From NCBI RefSeq assembly GCF_013426205.1, contig NC_089424.1:1178001-1242000 (forward strand): a stretch of 64,000 nucleotides of DNA, read 5' to 3'. This stretch comes from Metarhizium brunneum. Taxonomy: Eukaryota; Ascomycota; Sordariomycetes; Hypocreales; Clavicipitaceae. Under the pieces are notes generated by a model. It did not search any database. It saw only the letters and a list, made by a program, of their open reading frames with translations, and had not been told where the DNA came from. Shown piece by piece: positions 22,224-32,664 of this stretch. The translations under genes and the position numbers were made by a program. Numbering within the stretch: the stretch's first letter is position 1; every line of letters starts with the position of its first letter.

Positions 22224-22810
22224 TCATACGTCATTGCTACTCCTACCTTATAAATGTACATTCTCTACCCTCTGTAAGCCTCATCATCACCGCTTCATGC
22301 CACCACGAACATATATGCCAAGATCAATTTTTTTGGGAAAAAGAATCAATGATTCTATGTATGTTTTGACCGAGGTGGTACCTGGAGAGGCGGTGTAGAT
22401 ATATGTGCGCCATGTGATCTGGATGCTTTCTTTTTTTTACAAAGCACGTTTCACCAGATGAATGCATTCAGCCCAAAAGCGATAATCCAAGTGCGGGGTC
22501 AACAAAGTGGCTGGCTGTGAAGGCATGTGTGCCCATGGCCGATAGGCTCACTGTGCCGCTGCTTCTCATTCTCATCCTGCGATGTAAACCGTCTGGTGGG
22601 AGTCAAGCCGGGCGTACCCCGTGCAAGTATCTGCGGTTGTTGATGTGTTGGAGTAACTGCAGGACAGGTCCGTACATGGCAATCGGGTATAAGTAACCGG
22701 TGATGATGCCGGTCAATAGAATATAGTTTCTCTCGACAATCCTCTCGACTTGGACTCCCATCACACGCTTTACGTATTTGACAGGTTCATTGCACCAAAA
22801 GCCTCTCACA

Positions 22811-24747
22811 ATGGGCGAAGTAGTTGTCCCCGGGAAAGAAGACGAGGACTATATCCCCCAGCCTACGGAGAAGCAGCAGAAGATCCTATCGACTCCAGAC
22901 TTTGGCATCGGCGATGCGGTCGACGACAGCCCGGTGAGCGGGTTCCTCAGCGCGTACGGATACTTGGAGTCGCAAGATGCCGACACGGGCAAGGTCGGGG
23001 AGAAGACGGTATCCGCGCTCAAGGACTACCAGAAGTTCCACAAGCTCAAGGTGGACGGGAAATTCGGAGAGAAGACGCGGCATCTCATGGCACAGCGGCG
23101 GTGTAGCTTCAACGACTGCAGCGTGGCCTCTGAGGTCTATGTCCGCGGAGCCTGGCCTGACCGCACCATACTCTACGCCTTTGGCACTCTGTCGCAGCAA
23201 GTGGACAAGAAGAAGTGCATGCAGGCTATCCAATCCGCCATGGCGACGTGGGCAAAGGAGATCCCGGGACTCAAGTTTATCGAGAACGAGGCGCACCGCG
23301 ACCACGAAGTCAAGATTGAATTTCGCAAGGTGCCCGACACGGACTGCGTCGAAAGCCTGGAGGGCGGGGAGCTCGCGCACGCGTCGCTGCCGCCCGGCTT
23401 CGGGACCAAGTTTCCAGGAATGCCCAAGCCGGTGCATTTCGACGAGACAGAGGTCCAGTGGGTATTGGGGAAGCAGAAGGGCAAGTATGATGTCGAGTCG
23501 GTTGCACTGCATGAGATTGGCCACCTCCTCGGCATGCTGCACAACGGCAACCAAGAATCCATCATGTATCCGCGGGTCAGCGACAATAAGCTCGCGAGAA
23601 AGCTATCGGAGCATGACAAGACTGGGATACGCCGGCTGTATCCGGAGTGGAAGCGCGTCGGGGGCTCCTTTACCAGTCTGTGCACCCCTCCTCCATGACG
23701 GTGACTCACGGCGACGCAGGCAACATTGAACATGGAACGCTGACGGCAGCAGGCGACCCGGTTCTCGTGTCGTGGACCACGGGCAACTTCACCAACCTGG
23801 CCTGTATCGGCAGCGACGGCGGCCTGCGGCACCGGTACCAGCGGGAGCCGTACGGCACGTGGCACCCGGCCGGCGAGAGCTTCGAGCACCTCGGGGGCAA
23901 GCTGGCGGGAAACGTGGCGGCGGTGACGCGCGCCGAGGAGCACGTCGCCTTCTTCGCCCGGGGCCAGGACGGCAAGTGCCACAGCAAGTGGTACAGCGGC
24001 GGCTGGAGCGACTGGATGTCGCGCGGCGGCGACGTGCAGGGCGACATCGCGGCCGTGTCGTGGGGGCACGCCGGCACCCGGACGGACCTCTTCATGCGCG
24101 GCGCCGACAACGCCATCCACCACAAGTACTACGACGGCACGGCCTGGACCCCGGGCGTGGAGACGTGGACGAGCCTCGGCGGCAACACCACGGGCAGCCC
24201 CAAGGCCATCTGCTGGGGCGCCAAGCGCATCGACGTGTTCGCGCGCAGCGCCGCCGACAAGAGCGTGCTGTGGAAGGCGTGGGACGGCGACAAGTGGGTC
24301 CCCGAGGGCGCCGACTGGACCTCGCTCGGCGGCACGGCGCTGGAGGACGTGGCCGTGGTTTCGTCGAGAGCCAACCACCTGTACCTCTTCATCCGCGGCG
24401 CCGACAACACCGTCTACTCCAAGAGCTACCTGGACGGCAAGTGGGAGCCGAGCATCACCGAGTGGGGCCACCACGAGGAGGACTTTGCCAACGAAATCAG
24501 CTCCCCCATCTCGGCCCTGGCCTACAACGACTATTGGGACAAATTCATGTACAAGCGGATCATGCTGGCGGCGCTCAGCTCGAACAAAATGGTCAGGCTC
24601 AAGATGTTTGATGGCACAAAGTGGAGGAAGTGGTTTTATCTCGGGGACAAGGTCATGGCTGGCGCGCCCGTGCTGCACCCGTGGCGTGATAACACGCCCG
24701 TTGTCGTGGCCCGGGGGACCGACGGCGCACTCTGGAAGTGGGAGTAG
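22811..24747 (+). CDS. Matrixin metalloprotease fused to a lectin-like beta-propeller
   Basis: Two exons, 22811-23675 and 23720-24747, give 630 aa. The joining intron is only 44 nt with a weak GTCTGT donor, but it is the only phase-matching solution. Residues about 35-95 form a peptidoglycan-binding-like domain (SGFLSAYGYLE, KVDGKFGEKTRHLM). Next comes QRRC98SF, placed like the cysteine switch of matrix metalloproteases. The zinc site is HEIGHLLGMLHNGNQES with H234, H238 and H244 and Glu235, followed by the MYP Met-turn: a complete M10A active site. From residue about 290 the chain consists of repeated blades with FxRGxDN and WTSLGG motifs, as in PLL-type fucose-binding beta-propeller lectins. 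No signal peptide is visible at ATG 22811, so export, if any, would be unconventional. Upstream in-frame starts are TTG only. If the intron is wrong, the locus would be two overlapping frames or a frameshift. Confidence 0.85.
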
Positions 24748-25048
24748 CGCCGTGATTCCGTGACGGCGGCTGCGTGAGGGCGTGCGCCGTCGAGTAGTAA
24801 AATCGTGTGGCCTGGCCTACTATAGTTATTTGATGAATTGCTACAATTTCCTGCCCCTCTCGCCGCCTACAGGGTAGCCATATCCCGACAAGCGTAAAAA
24901 CACAATTGGTCGATGCACATGCCAGACATCCAACAGCCCCACCATTGACATCTCCGTGACATTCAACCTCCGTCAGAATCCCATCTCCAACATTTCCATC
25001 TGCCAGCTCGCCCCCCCCTCAACGGCTGCATGTACACTGCGCGCTGAA
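24748..25048. other. Short intergenic region before MDM10
   Basis: Holds the end of the metalloprotease gene and the MDM10 leader. The MDM10 frame is open upstream of its ATG without another ATG. Nothing else seen. Confidence 0.4.
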
Positions 25049-26398
25049 ATGCGCGAGTTCATGGACTATGTCCACAGCGCATTCTACGAGGCGACAGGCT
25101 GGCGCCGCGACAACTCGTACGCCGCGCTCAATGCCACGTCCGACGGTTCGCACCCCCTCCGCCGCCCCAAAAACCTCCTTGCTTCCCTCGTACCCGTGCG
25201 CTGACACCGCCGCCCAGCTCTGCTAGACTTCCAGACCCCGCGGGGCCTCCGGCTGACGCTGTCCTCCCTCGCGAGCGCCAACTTTGCCACCTCGTACCAG
25301 CTCGGCTCGGTCGGCGTCGTCGACGGCTCCATCTCGTACCTCTTCTCGTCGGTCCCCCTGCGCGTCCACATGACGCCGCGGTCCGAAGACGTCTCGCTCC
25401 CCGACCTGCTGCGCTCGTACCGCCCGCTCTCCCCGCTGCTCCCCCGGACGCCGTCGCCGCCGGACGCCGCGACCGCCGGGCCCGAGGCCTCCCTCCTCTA
25501 CGGCAGGCTCTACCTCCCGCAGTCGCAGCTCGAGGCCCTCGCCGTCAGGAGGCTCTCCCCCGCGCTGCAGCTCCAGCTCAGCGCCGTGTCAGCCAAGCAC
25601 CTCCGCGACGGGGGCACCGTCCTCGGCCTCGCGCAGTACGACGTCGGCCGCTACGCCTTTGAGGGCCTGGCCTCGTCCGACGGCGGGCTCCTCGGCCTGC
25701 GCGGCCTCTACAACTTTGGCGGCGGCGACGCGCACCCGCCTCCTGCTGGTGCCGAGGGCGAAAAGGAGCGCGTGTACGGGCGCTTTAGTACCGGCGCAGA
25801 GGTGTACTACGGCACTTTGAACAAGTCGGGCGGCGTGAGCTTCGGGACGCGCTTCGCCACACTGCCTGCGCACAGTGGCACTCCGCTGTCGGCGAGTTTG
25901 ACTGTCAACCCGCTCATGGGTAACGTCGCTGCTAGCTATGCCGTTGTTGCTGGTAGGCACTGCAGCCTGGCGACGCGTATGGAGTTCAACGTGTTCAGCT
26001 ACGAGAGCGCGTGGGCCGTGGGCATGGAGCTCTGGAGGAGGCCGCTGCGGCGGGTGGCCGGAGGGGGTGGCCGGCCCGGGGGGGAGTATAAGGAGAGGAG
26101 TTTTCGGGCCAAGATGGAGTGGCGGCTGGACGAGCCTGAACTTGTGCCGCCGCCGCAACCATCACCACCACTGTCGGAACCGGCGGAACCGGACCGGGTA
26201 TTGGCGGTTCACAGGGGGAATGGGGGCGAGGAGTATGCGGGTGTGTTGAAGGCGAGGCTGGACCAGAATTGGAGGATTGGCATCTTGTGGGAGGGCAGGG
26301 TGAAGAGCCTGCTGTTTAGTTTGGGGAGTGGCATTGACCTGAGGAAACTGGATAAGCCGTTCAGGACGTTGGGGTTGGAGATTCAGTTCTCTTCGTGA
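25049..26398 (+). CDS. MDM10: Mdm10, ERMES and SAM complex outer-membrane beta-barrel
   Basis: Mdm10 is a beta-barrel of the mitochondrial outer membrane. It anchors the ER-mitochondria encounter structure and also assists the SAM complex in Tom40 assembly. Two exons, 25049-25145 and 25218-26398, give 425 aa; the 72-nt intron is GT-AG and splits the SDALLDF region. The start MREFMDYVHSAFYEATGW is the hallmark of fungal Mdm10, followed by LLDFQTPRGLRLTLSS, ATSYQLGSVGVVDGSISYLF and SSVPL. The C-terminus LGLEIQFSS ends in the aromatic/hydrophobic strand expected of a beta-signal. There are Pro-rich insertions (LLPRTPSPPDAA; PPPQPSPPLSEP) in predicted loops. The coding sequence is very GC-rich, like the 3' half of the preceding gene. 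Large minus-strand frames here are shadows of this composition. Confidence 0.95.
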
Positions 26399-28730
26399 CG
26401 GGCTGTCTAGGGGACGGTACATGAGTGTATGAATAAGTGTCTAATTTCTGTATTCTATGTTGGCAGAGCATGCATCTATGATACCTCGAGTACATGTGTT
26501 CGCTTCACAAACCTAGCTAGTTTCGATCTGGTGATGCTGTGGTTTCTGAGGCCGTGTATACGTCTGTCGGGAATAATGCACCGCAACGCTTCCGCTGGTC
26601 GCGTTGTTGCGTTCATGCACGTAATTCCCCTTGGGGTTGGCAGGGTGGTGCCATTCATCAATACGATGTATGCGTAGTCGAGGAGATGGTGTCGACAGAT
26701 CCACATGGATAAACTTGCGAGCCGTGCCACCTCGAGCTGTTCGGAGAGTTGCCTATAGTAGACAGAATTTTAACGTGTATACTCCGTAGAAGGGAAATCA
26801 TCACCTCGGGGGGGCAGATTACAACGCCGTCGATTTCTGGTTCTCACAAGGAAACGCAACAAGTTCCATAGAGGTTCTGGAAGTTTCCTATGCGACATAA
26901 TCATTTACTGTATTTACCTGGATGCAGTAAGTGGCATGCCAGGCCAATCACGGATCAGCGGCCAACTATTATGCAAAGGCGGTACGGAATACGGTTCCAG
27001 ATGCATCCCAGCAAGACGAAGCTTGGTACATAGTACATGGAAGCTGCCACAATGCTTGTCATCTGCAATGCAACACAAATGTTTGTTCCCTGCGCTGGAC
27101 GAACGTCGGACTTGGAGGGGCATTCTGCAGCGTTGGCTATGAGACTTTGGTTACGTGAATGTTGGTGATGTGATAGTTGCTAGTGTAAAGTGGTGCGATG
27201 CGGCGGATGCTAAGCGGAAATGGGAGCCGAGAGAACCTCAAGACGACCAAAGTACTTTTGACCAATTTCATACCAAGTTTGATAGTTCGCTGAGCCCTCG
27301 GAACTAGGTCAGTATAACAGGCCATATTAATCTGTGGCGAAAAGGCCCGAAGAATTTGGATTGCCGGTATAGAGGCTGACACCTCTACCCACCCCGAGGT
27401 TGCGCAGGCACCGCTGTTAATGCTGATGACGGACTCTCTTGATCTCTGAAGCCTGTTTCAAGGAAACCCCACTAGTAGCAGAATAATTATGTTGGGAGCC
27501 AACCCTTACATAGTGGACTCGAAACTCGTGGATAGCTATGGCTGCGTTGTAGGCACTGACTGACGTTGTTGGTTTTTCTCTTTGTTTAATTCAGCCGAGC
27601 CTACGGAATAAAGCTTCTGTCATTGGACCAGGTCATTTTAACCATGAGGTCGGGGTGTGTACATACTAGTTCTTTGCAGGCCAACACCTCGACACCCATG
27701 CAAAAGGATGCACGTACCATGTATGACAGGTCAAGATGGATGGTCCAACTGTCGGCGCTAGTGCCATAACCATAACCTAGCCTCGGTATCAGCATCCTAT
27801 GAAGACAAAAAGCTCGTACGGCCGAAACGAGGCGCTTGCCTTATGATGACCGTCATAGCGGGCGATGGGTCCATTGTGAGAAATCGCTGTGATCCTCCGC
27901 CATTCCCCGCTCCCCAAACAAAAAAAAAGATCCGTCTTCGGTGGCATCATCATTGAAGTTTGTCGTTCGTTCCTGCTGCTGCGTTGTGTGACCATGCCGT
28001 GACAGCCGAGCATCTGGGTACAAATCTCTTAGTTCTCTTGGCGATCCATGCTGCCCTACCAAAATCCTGCTCCCAGAGCTTGAAATGGCGAGATGCAGAC
28101 ACCTGGCTGTTGTGGCAGTCCTCTGGAAGCCCCAGCCGTCAAGTCGTGACTCGTACCAACCCGGCACATCGATCATGGAGGGGCGTGGGGGCGGGAGCTG
28201 TGAACCTTGATGGTGCGCCCTTGCCGCTTCCGTGCCAGGGGCGTCCGGAGAGCCAGTGGCGCAACCAATCAGAGAGCCGACAATTGGCTGTATCGCGTGT
28301 GGCGCATGACTAAAACATAGTCTTTGATACCGATGGGAGAGCTGCATGATAGGTATGTATTCTTAGAAATTTCACAAACAATCAAAGGTAGGGCTTGTGA
28401 ATTGTCTAGTATGCTGATACTGGTTTAAAAAGCAGACAGTCGCCGTCGTCGTCGCGCCGGGATAAAAAAGGCCAAGTCAGCAGAGTGTTGCATGACAAAA
28501 GAGTGAATCAAGAAACTCACCAGGATTTTTTTTTTCTTAAAAAGGCTAGTCGACCAATGCCAAGATTGCCATGAGACTACGAAGGACTCCTTCGGCAATG
28601 CTAGCTTGGTCCGGGATTTTACTAGTCAATAAAGGTGTCGTCGATCCGCGATTCAAGAAAGTGGAAGAGGTCAAGTCATGTAAATTAGGTCTGGTGGGTT
28701 TGGCCCAGGTGCCGGTTCAAACTCTGGAGC

Positions 28731-28740
28731 CCATCAAGGT
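28731..28740 (+). promoter_or_regulatory. CCATCAAGGT, distal copy upstream of ZIP gene
   Basis: The 10-mer CCATCAAGGT is found here and again at 29551-29560, both upstream of the zinc transporter start at 29920. CAAGGT is known as the core of the zinc-response site bound by ZafA/Zap1-type regulators in aspergilli. That this motif works here is inference. Confidence 0.35.
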
Positions 28741-29550
28741 TCTCACGACGCTGTCACATTTTGAATCCGACTTCCCACACCACTCTCGCATACGCCTACC
28801 CATCTTTGCCTCAGATCGGTTCGCCTTCCCTCATTCTGCCAGCCCGCATGCGGTCCAGCGCATGCCAGCATCATCCCAAACTGCGCACCGGCAGATTTCA
28901 TCGGCCCAATCCCTCTCAGCAGCCCCGGTCCCTACGCAGCTACGCAATTATTCCGTATTACCTTTCCACACTTGCAGGCGGTGACAGGTCCTGCGCATGC
29001 TTCATCCCTAGTTGCACCGCTTGTCGCGCTCCTAGACATTGTATCATTCGACTTTTCGCAGTCTTCACTTCTTGCTGTGTTCCATCTTGGTACTTACCCG
29101 CAGCCCTGGTGTCAGCTGAACACGCCTTCGCCTTTGTTCATTCCCATTGGGCTGTCTCTGAGGCACGCCTGACACTGTGGTGTTTATCGTCGTCCTTTCG
29201 GCTGATCGCTGTCGCAGTCTGTTCGGTAGCAGTTTAGAAGCACAGGACAGCAAACCCACGTGCAGGAAACGCATAACCTTAGATAAAAAGGATAAAAGGG
29301 ACCCTAAACCTTGCACTCCTTGGACTTCGCTCCCACCGCCAGCGGCCGCATGGGAATAGTCCCGTCTCCAAAGGCTCCTTCCTCTTCATAGCGGAGTATC
29401 GAACATCATAGCAAGAAGGGATCTCGACAAAGGGCTTTCTGCAACCTTTTGCCGATCTCCCCAACCACATTTTTGGCCAAGGTCATCATCTGGCTGTGTG
29501 TGTGGCGCATCAACTGGAACTGGGTGGACCATTTCGCTATTGAATCCGGT

Positions 29551-29560
29551 CCATCAAGGT
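29551..29560 (+). promoter_or_regulatory. CCATCAAGGT, proximal copy upstream of ZIP gene
   Basis: An identical copy of the distal motif, 369 bp before the ATG of the zinc transporter. Candidate zinc-response element. Confidence 0.4.
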
Positions 29561-29919
29561 GTTCGCCTCGTCGGTGTATCCTAGTCTCAAGCCCTGCTGA
29601 AAATCGGACCAGACACTAGCATTGGTCCGGACCAGACGACCGACGAACCGTGGAGACGGGTTATAAGTCTTCCATTTCTCGGGTCCCCTCCCCCGGAGAA
29701 TAACTTTCAACTTAGAACCGAACCGAATCGAAAAGTTGTTGTCGTTGTTTCGTCGCGCCGAGGTATAATCGGGCGAAGTTGAAGAGAAGACTTGATTGTC
29801 TTGAAGCGAGTGGTGTGATTGAGAAGAAGAAAAGACCGCCCGAGTTTGCGGCTACGATAATCGTGGAAAACCAACGCTGGACTTATACCCTCGAATACAC
29901 TCAACAGCAGCGCATCACC

Positions 29920-31044
29920 ATGGCTGAAGAGGAGCAGCAGAGCAGTTGCGATGGCTCACCCGTTGACTTGGGCATGCTCGGTCTCCGCATTGCCTCCATT
30001 TTCATCATTCTCGTTGCTTCCCTCGTTGGAGCACTCACCCCCATCCTCTTGGCTCGCCAGACCAAGATGCACGTTCCGAAATTCACATTCTTCATCTGCA
30101 AGTACGTCGGTACCGGCGTCATCATTGGCACGGCATGGATGCATCTTTTGGATCCAGCAGTTGATCAGCTTGGAGACGCCTGCGTTCAGGAAAGATGGCT
30201 TGGCACATACCCTTGGGCTCTATGCATTGCTCTGATGACCATCATGGTCATGTTCTTCGTTGAGCTAATGGTAGCCCGTTTTGACGACGACGACGATGCC
30301 GCCCATAGCCATCCGACTGGCTCCGACTCTGGCTCCGACCTCAACGAGGTACTGGCGATTAAGAAATCCTCAAAGCCGCAAAAGGACAAGAATGTTCAGG
30401 CTGAGCCATGCCCCCATGACATCGAGAATCAAGGGGCTCTCTGTGGCCCCGATCCAACTGCCATCCCAGGACGCCCCGATGATGTCAGCTACCCTCCTGG
30501 CGGTGAGGATCATCTTGCGCACCGCCATGATCACAAAGAAGGGGACTCGCACACGTCGTTGTCCGGCCAGCTGACGGCAATCTTCATTCTCGAATTCGGT
30601 GTCGTGTTTCACAGTGTCTTTATCGGACTTACCCTCGGTACCACCGGGTCGGATGATTTGAAGGTTCTTCTCGTCGTCCTTGTTTTCCATCAAATGTTCG
30701 AGGGTCTTGGTTTAGGGTCCCGAATCGCTGTTGCCGAATGGCCTGAAAGTAAACAGTGGTTGCCATATGTCCTGGCTGTTGGGTTCGCTCTCTCCACTCC
30801 TGTAGGTGTTGCAGCTGGTGTTGGTGCTAAACCAGCAAACGCTGCCACTCAGAAACTTGTTAACGGCATTTTTGACTCCATTTCCGCTGGAATTCTCATG
30901 TACACAGGACTGGTCGAGCTTTTGGCTCACGAATTCATGTTCAACCCTCACATGCGCCGGGCTCCGCTGAAGATCCAGTTGTTTGCCTTTGGATGTATTG
31001 CCTTTGGTGTCACGGTGATGGCATTGTTGGCAAAGTGGGCTTAG
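29920..31044 (+). CDS. ZIP-family plasma-membrane zinc transporter (Zrt-like)
   Basis: An intronless gene of 374 aa for a Zrt/Irt-like zinc uptake protein. The first membrane helix (LRIASIFIILVASLVGALTP) is followed by GTGVIIGTAWMHLLDPA. TM3 leads to a long cytosolic loop that is acidic (FDDDDDAAHSHP) and later His-rich (HLAHRHDHKEGDSH), the typical metal-binding loop. The ZIP signature HSVFIGLTLG starts at H231 in TM4, and VFHQMFEGLGLGSR follows in TM5; both supply transport-site ligands. The C-terminal helices end in VMALLAKWA. Layout and length match Zrt1/Zrt2-type fungal transporters. The frame is open 47 codons upstream, but only from TTG; ATG 29920 directly precedes the family-typical start. 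Two CAAGGT-containing repeats upstream hint at zinc-dependent control. Confidence 0.94.
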   Translation: MAEEEQQSSCDGSPVDLGMLGLRIASIFIILVASLVGALTPILLARQTKMHVPKFTFFICKYVGTGVIIGTAWMHLLDPAVDQLGDACVQERWLGTYPWALCIALMTIMVMFFVELMVARFDDDDDAAHSHPTGSDSGSDLNEVLAIKKSSKPQKDKNVQAEPCPHDIENQGALCGPDPTAIPGRPDDVSYPPGGEDHLAHRHDHKEGDSHTSLSGQLTAIFILEFGVVFHSVFIGLTLGTTGSDDLKVLLVVLVFHQMFEGLGLGSRIAVAEWPESKQWLPYVLAVGFALSTPVGVAAGVGAKPANAATQKLVNGIFDSISAGILMYTGLVELLAHEFMFNPHMRRAPLKIQLFAFGCIAFGVTVMALLAKWA

Positions 31045-31711
31045 ATGTATCATGTCGGGCTCTCAAGAGCACGATATAATCGAGGGACGTGTTAATTGGA
31101 AGAGAGCATATTGGATATGAACGGGCACATGTTGGGTGCAATCTATACCCACCCTGAAAGAAATAATACCTTTGATAGAATCTGAATTTTAAGCGAACTG
31201 CACATTCTACCTCAACAGTTGGTTTTCATACATGTTGAAACATTTGTGAAGCAAAGAACACGTAGATCATGTATTCGCACATGGCACACTACGCTATGAT
31301 ATGTTGCAGCATCGTAATAGAATTGAAACTTCATATAACGAAGTGAATTAATCCCACACCGAAATTCAAACCACCATTAGGGCCAGTAATTAAAAAGATG
31401 CATCCTAGTAGTAGCCTGAGGAGTGAACCCGATTGTTGGTCCTCAGCTTGCACGTACTCACTGGACGTAGTTGCCGTGGACCCACCTGCACCGTGCGTGC
31501 GATGTTTTTGCAAATATAGACTGTCCGCACACACGGTGCTTAGTCACTCTGAGCGCCATGGCCCCACTAGGGCCGCAAGCCCTAGCCTCAATCGAAAAAG
31601 TTCACCCACCCAGACATGCACCTCCAAGAGCATTCGTAGACCTCACGCTTCGACAATCTCGTACCCGACGCAACTCCTCACAACCACCCGTCCACCCTCA
31701 ACACCGTGAAA
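31045..31711. other. Intergenic region with RPS19 promoter
   Basis: No gene supported. The RPS19 promoter contains the 19-bp interrupted palindrome at 31567-31585, listed separately. Confidence 0.45.
31567..31585. promoter_or_regulatory. Interrupted palindrome in RPS19 promoter
   Basis: CTAGGGC (31567-31573), five bases, then its exact reverse complement GCCCTAG (31579-31585). It lies 127 bp upstream of the RPS19 ATG. CCCTA-containing sites bound by Tbf1-like factors are known in ribosomal protein promoters of several fungi. The assignment here is inference. Confidence 0.45.
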
Positions 31712-32664
31712 ATGACTGGCGGTATTTCTGTGCGCGACGTTGATGTAGGTCCTCCCTGAACTCAATATCCCTTGATGCACCGAGAGCAGAACAAAGCACG
31801 TTGGTCCAATTTCAGGACTCTTCTCGAGATGCGTTAAGCGATGATATTACCTCCCCCATCAACAGTCCCTCGCGACTTCTGAGACCCGCAAACCCAAGAC
31901 GAATAGACAACCTCTTGCGACCTCTGCTACAAACAATGTGGACTGCGCTGAGCTGTTTCGCCCCGCCGCAGATTGGATCTTCAATACTTGAAAAGCAATG
32001 TATTTGAGCCCGCTGCGGCGGCTGGACGGGTAGCCGTTCCGTTGGGACTAGTAGATTTCGAGGCTGAAAAGGAAGATTGGGAATTGAGGAGCAGGCGCGA
32101 GGGAGTCGCAAGACTTCTGAAGACGGAATATGCTAATGGGTTTCTTTGTCTCCAGGCGCAAAAGTTCATCAACGCCTATGCTGCGTTCTTGAAGCGTCAG
32201 GGCAAGCTGCCCATTCCCGGTATGTTTTTTGATCCAGCCCAAGAACAAGCCTGGCTTCTCTCAACGAGTCATTTCTAACGAGGGCCTTTTTTTTCATTCA
32301 CTCAGGTTGGGTCGATACCGTCAAGACTGGTCCCGCCAAGGAGCTGCCCCCCCAGAACATTGACTGGTTCTACGTCCGCGCCGCCTCTGTCGCCCGCCAC
32401 GTCTACCTCCGCAAGACTGTCGGAGTCGGCCGCCTTCGCAAGGTCCACGGCACCGCCAAGAACCGCGGCGCCCGCCCCTCCAAGCACATCGACGCCTCTG
32501 GCTCCGTCGACCGCAAGATCCTCCAGGCCCTCGAGAAGATTGGCGTCCTCGAGCAGGACGAGGAGAAGGGTGGCCGCCGCATCACACAGTCTGGCCAGCG
32601 TGATCTGGACCGTATCGCCCAGACCACTGCCGAGGCCGACGAGGAGGATGAGGATGAGGAGTAA
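31712..32664 (+). CDS. RPS19: 40S ribosomal protein S19 (eS19)
   Basis: A component of the small ribosomal subunit head, needed for late 18S rRNA processing. Three exons, 31712-31744, 32156-32219 and 32306-32664, give 151 aa. The start MTGGISVRDVD joins AQKFINAYAAFLKRQGKL, then PIPGWVDTVKTGPAKELPP, DWFYVRAASVARHVYLRK and VGVGRLRKVHG, all diagnostic of S19. The tail is acidic (EADEEDEDEE), longer than in animals but usual in fungi. The first intron, 411 nt, is the largest in the window and sits after only 11 codons, a common layout in fungal ribosomal protein genes. The frame stays open through the end of that intron into exon 2, which is coincidental. I looked for a snoRNA in the intron and found no convincing one. 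Confidence 0.96.

Larger units (their letters stand above)
20966..22810. other. Intergenic region with telomere-like run and a coding-like fragment
   Basis: No complete gene. It contains a degenerate TTAGGG-like run near 21962-21981 and an isolated coding-like segment on the minus strand at 22056-22223, both listed separately. A minus-strand frame at 22809-22603 overlaps the metalloprotease leader and begins only from GTG; it is not called. Confidence 0.45.
26399..29919. other. Long intergenic region upstream of ZIP transporter
   Basis: About 3.5 kb with no supported gene. Frames at 28571-28984 and 28761-29237 lack domains and alternate frame, so I treat them as chance. The last 1.2 kb holds two copies of CCATCAAGGT, listed separately. 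A TACTCCGTA motif lies at 26780-26788. No tRNA found. Confidence 0.45.

Noticed and set aside
22603..22809. 68-codon minus-strand frame just upstream of the metalloprotease
   Set aside because: Begins from GTG, overlaps the leader of the plus-strand gene and matches nothing I recognise.
23173..24678. 501-codon open frame on the minus strand
   Set aside because: It lies antisense to the metalloprotease-lectin gene, which has clear domains. The shadow arises from extreme G/C at third codon positions.
28571..29237. Two overlapping plus-strand frames upstream of the ZIP gene
   Set aside because: No domains and low-complexity translation; more likely promoter and leader DNA.
31838..31951. Possible C/D-box snoRNA in the first RPS19 intron
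   Set aside because: GCGATGA resembles box C and CTGA occurs twice downstream, but there is no terminal stem, no C' box and no guide I can match to rRNA.
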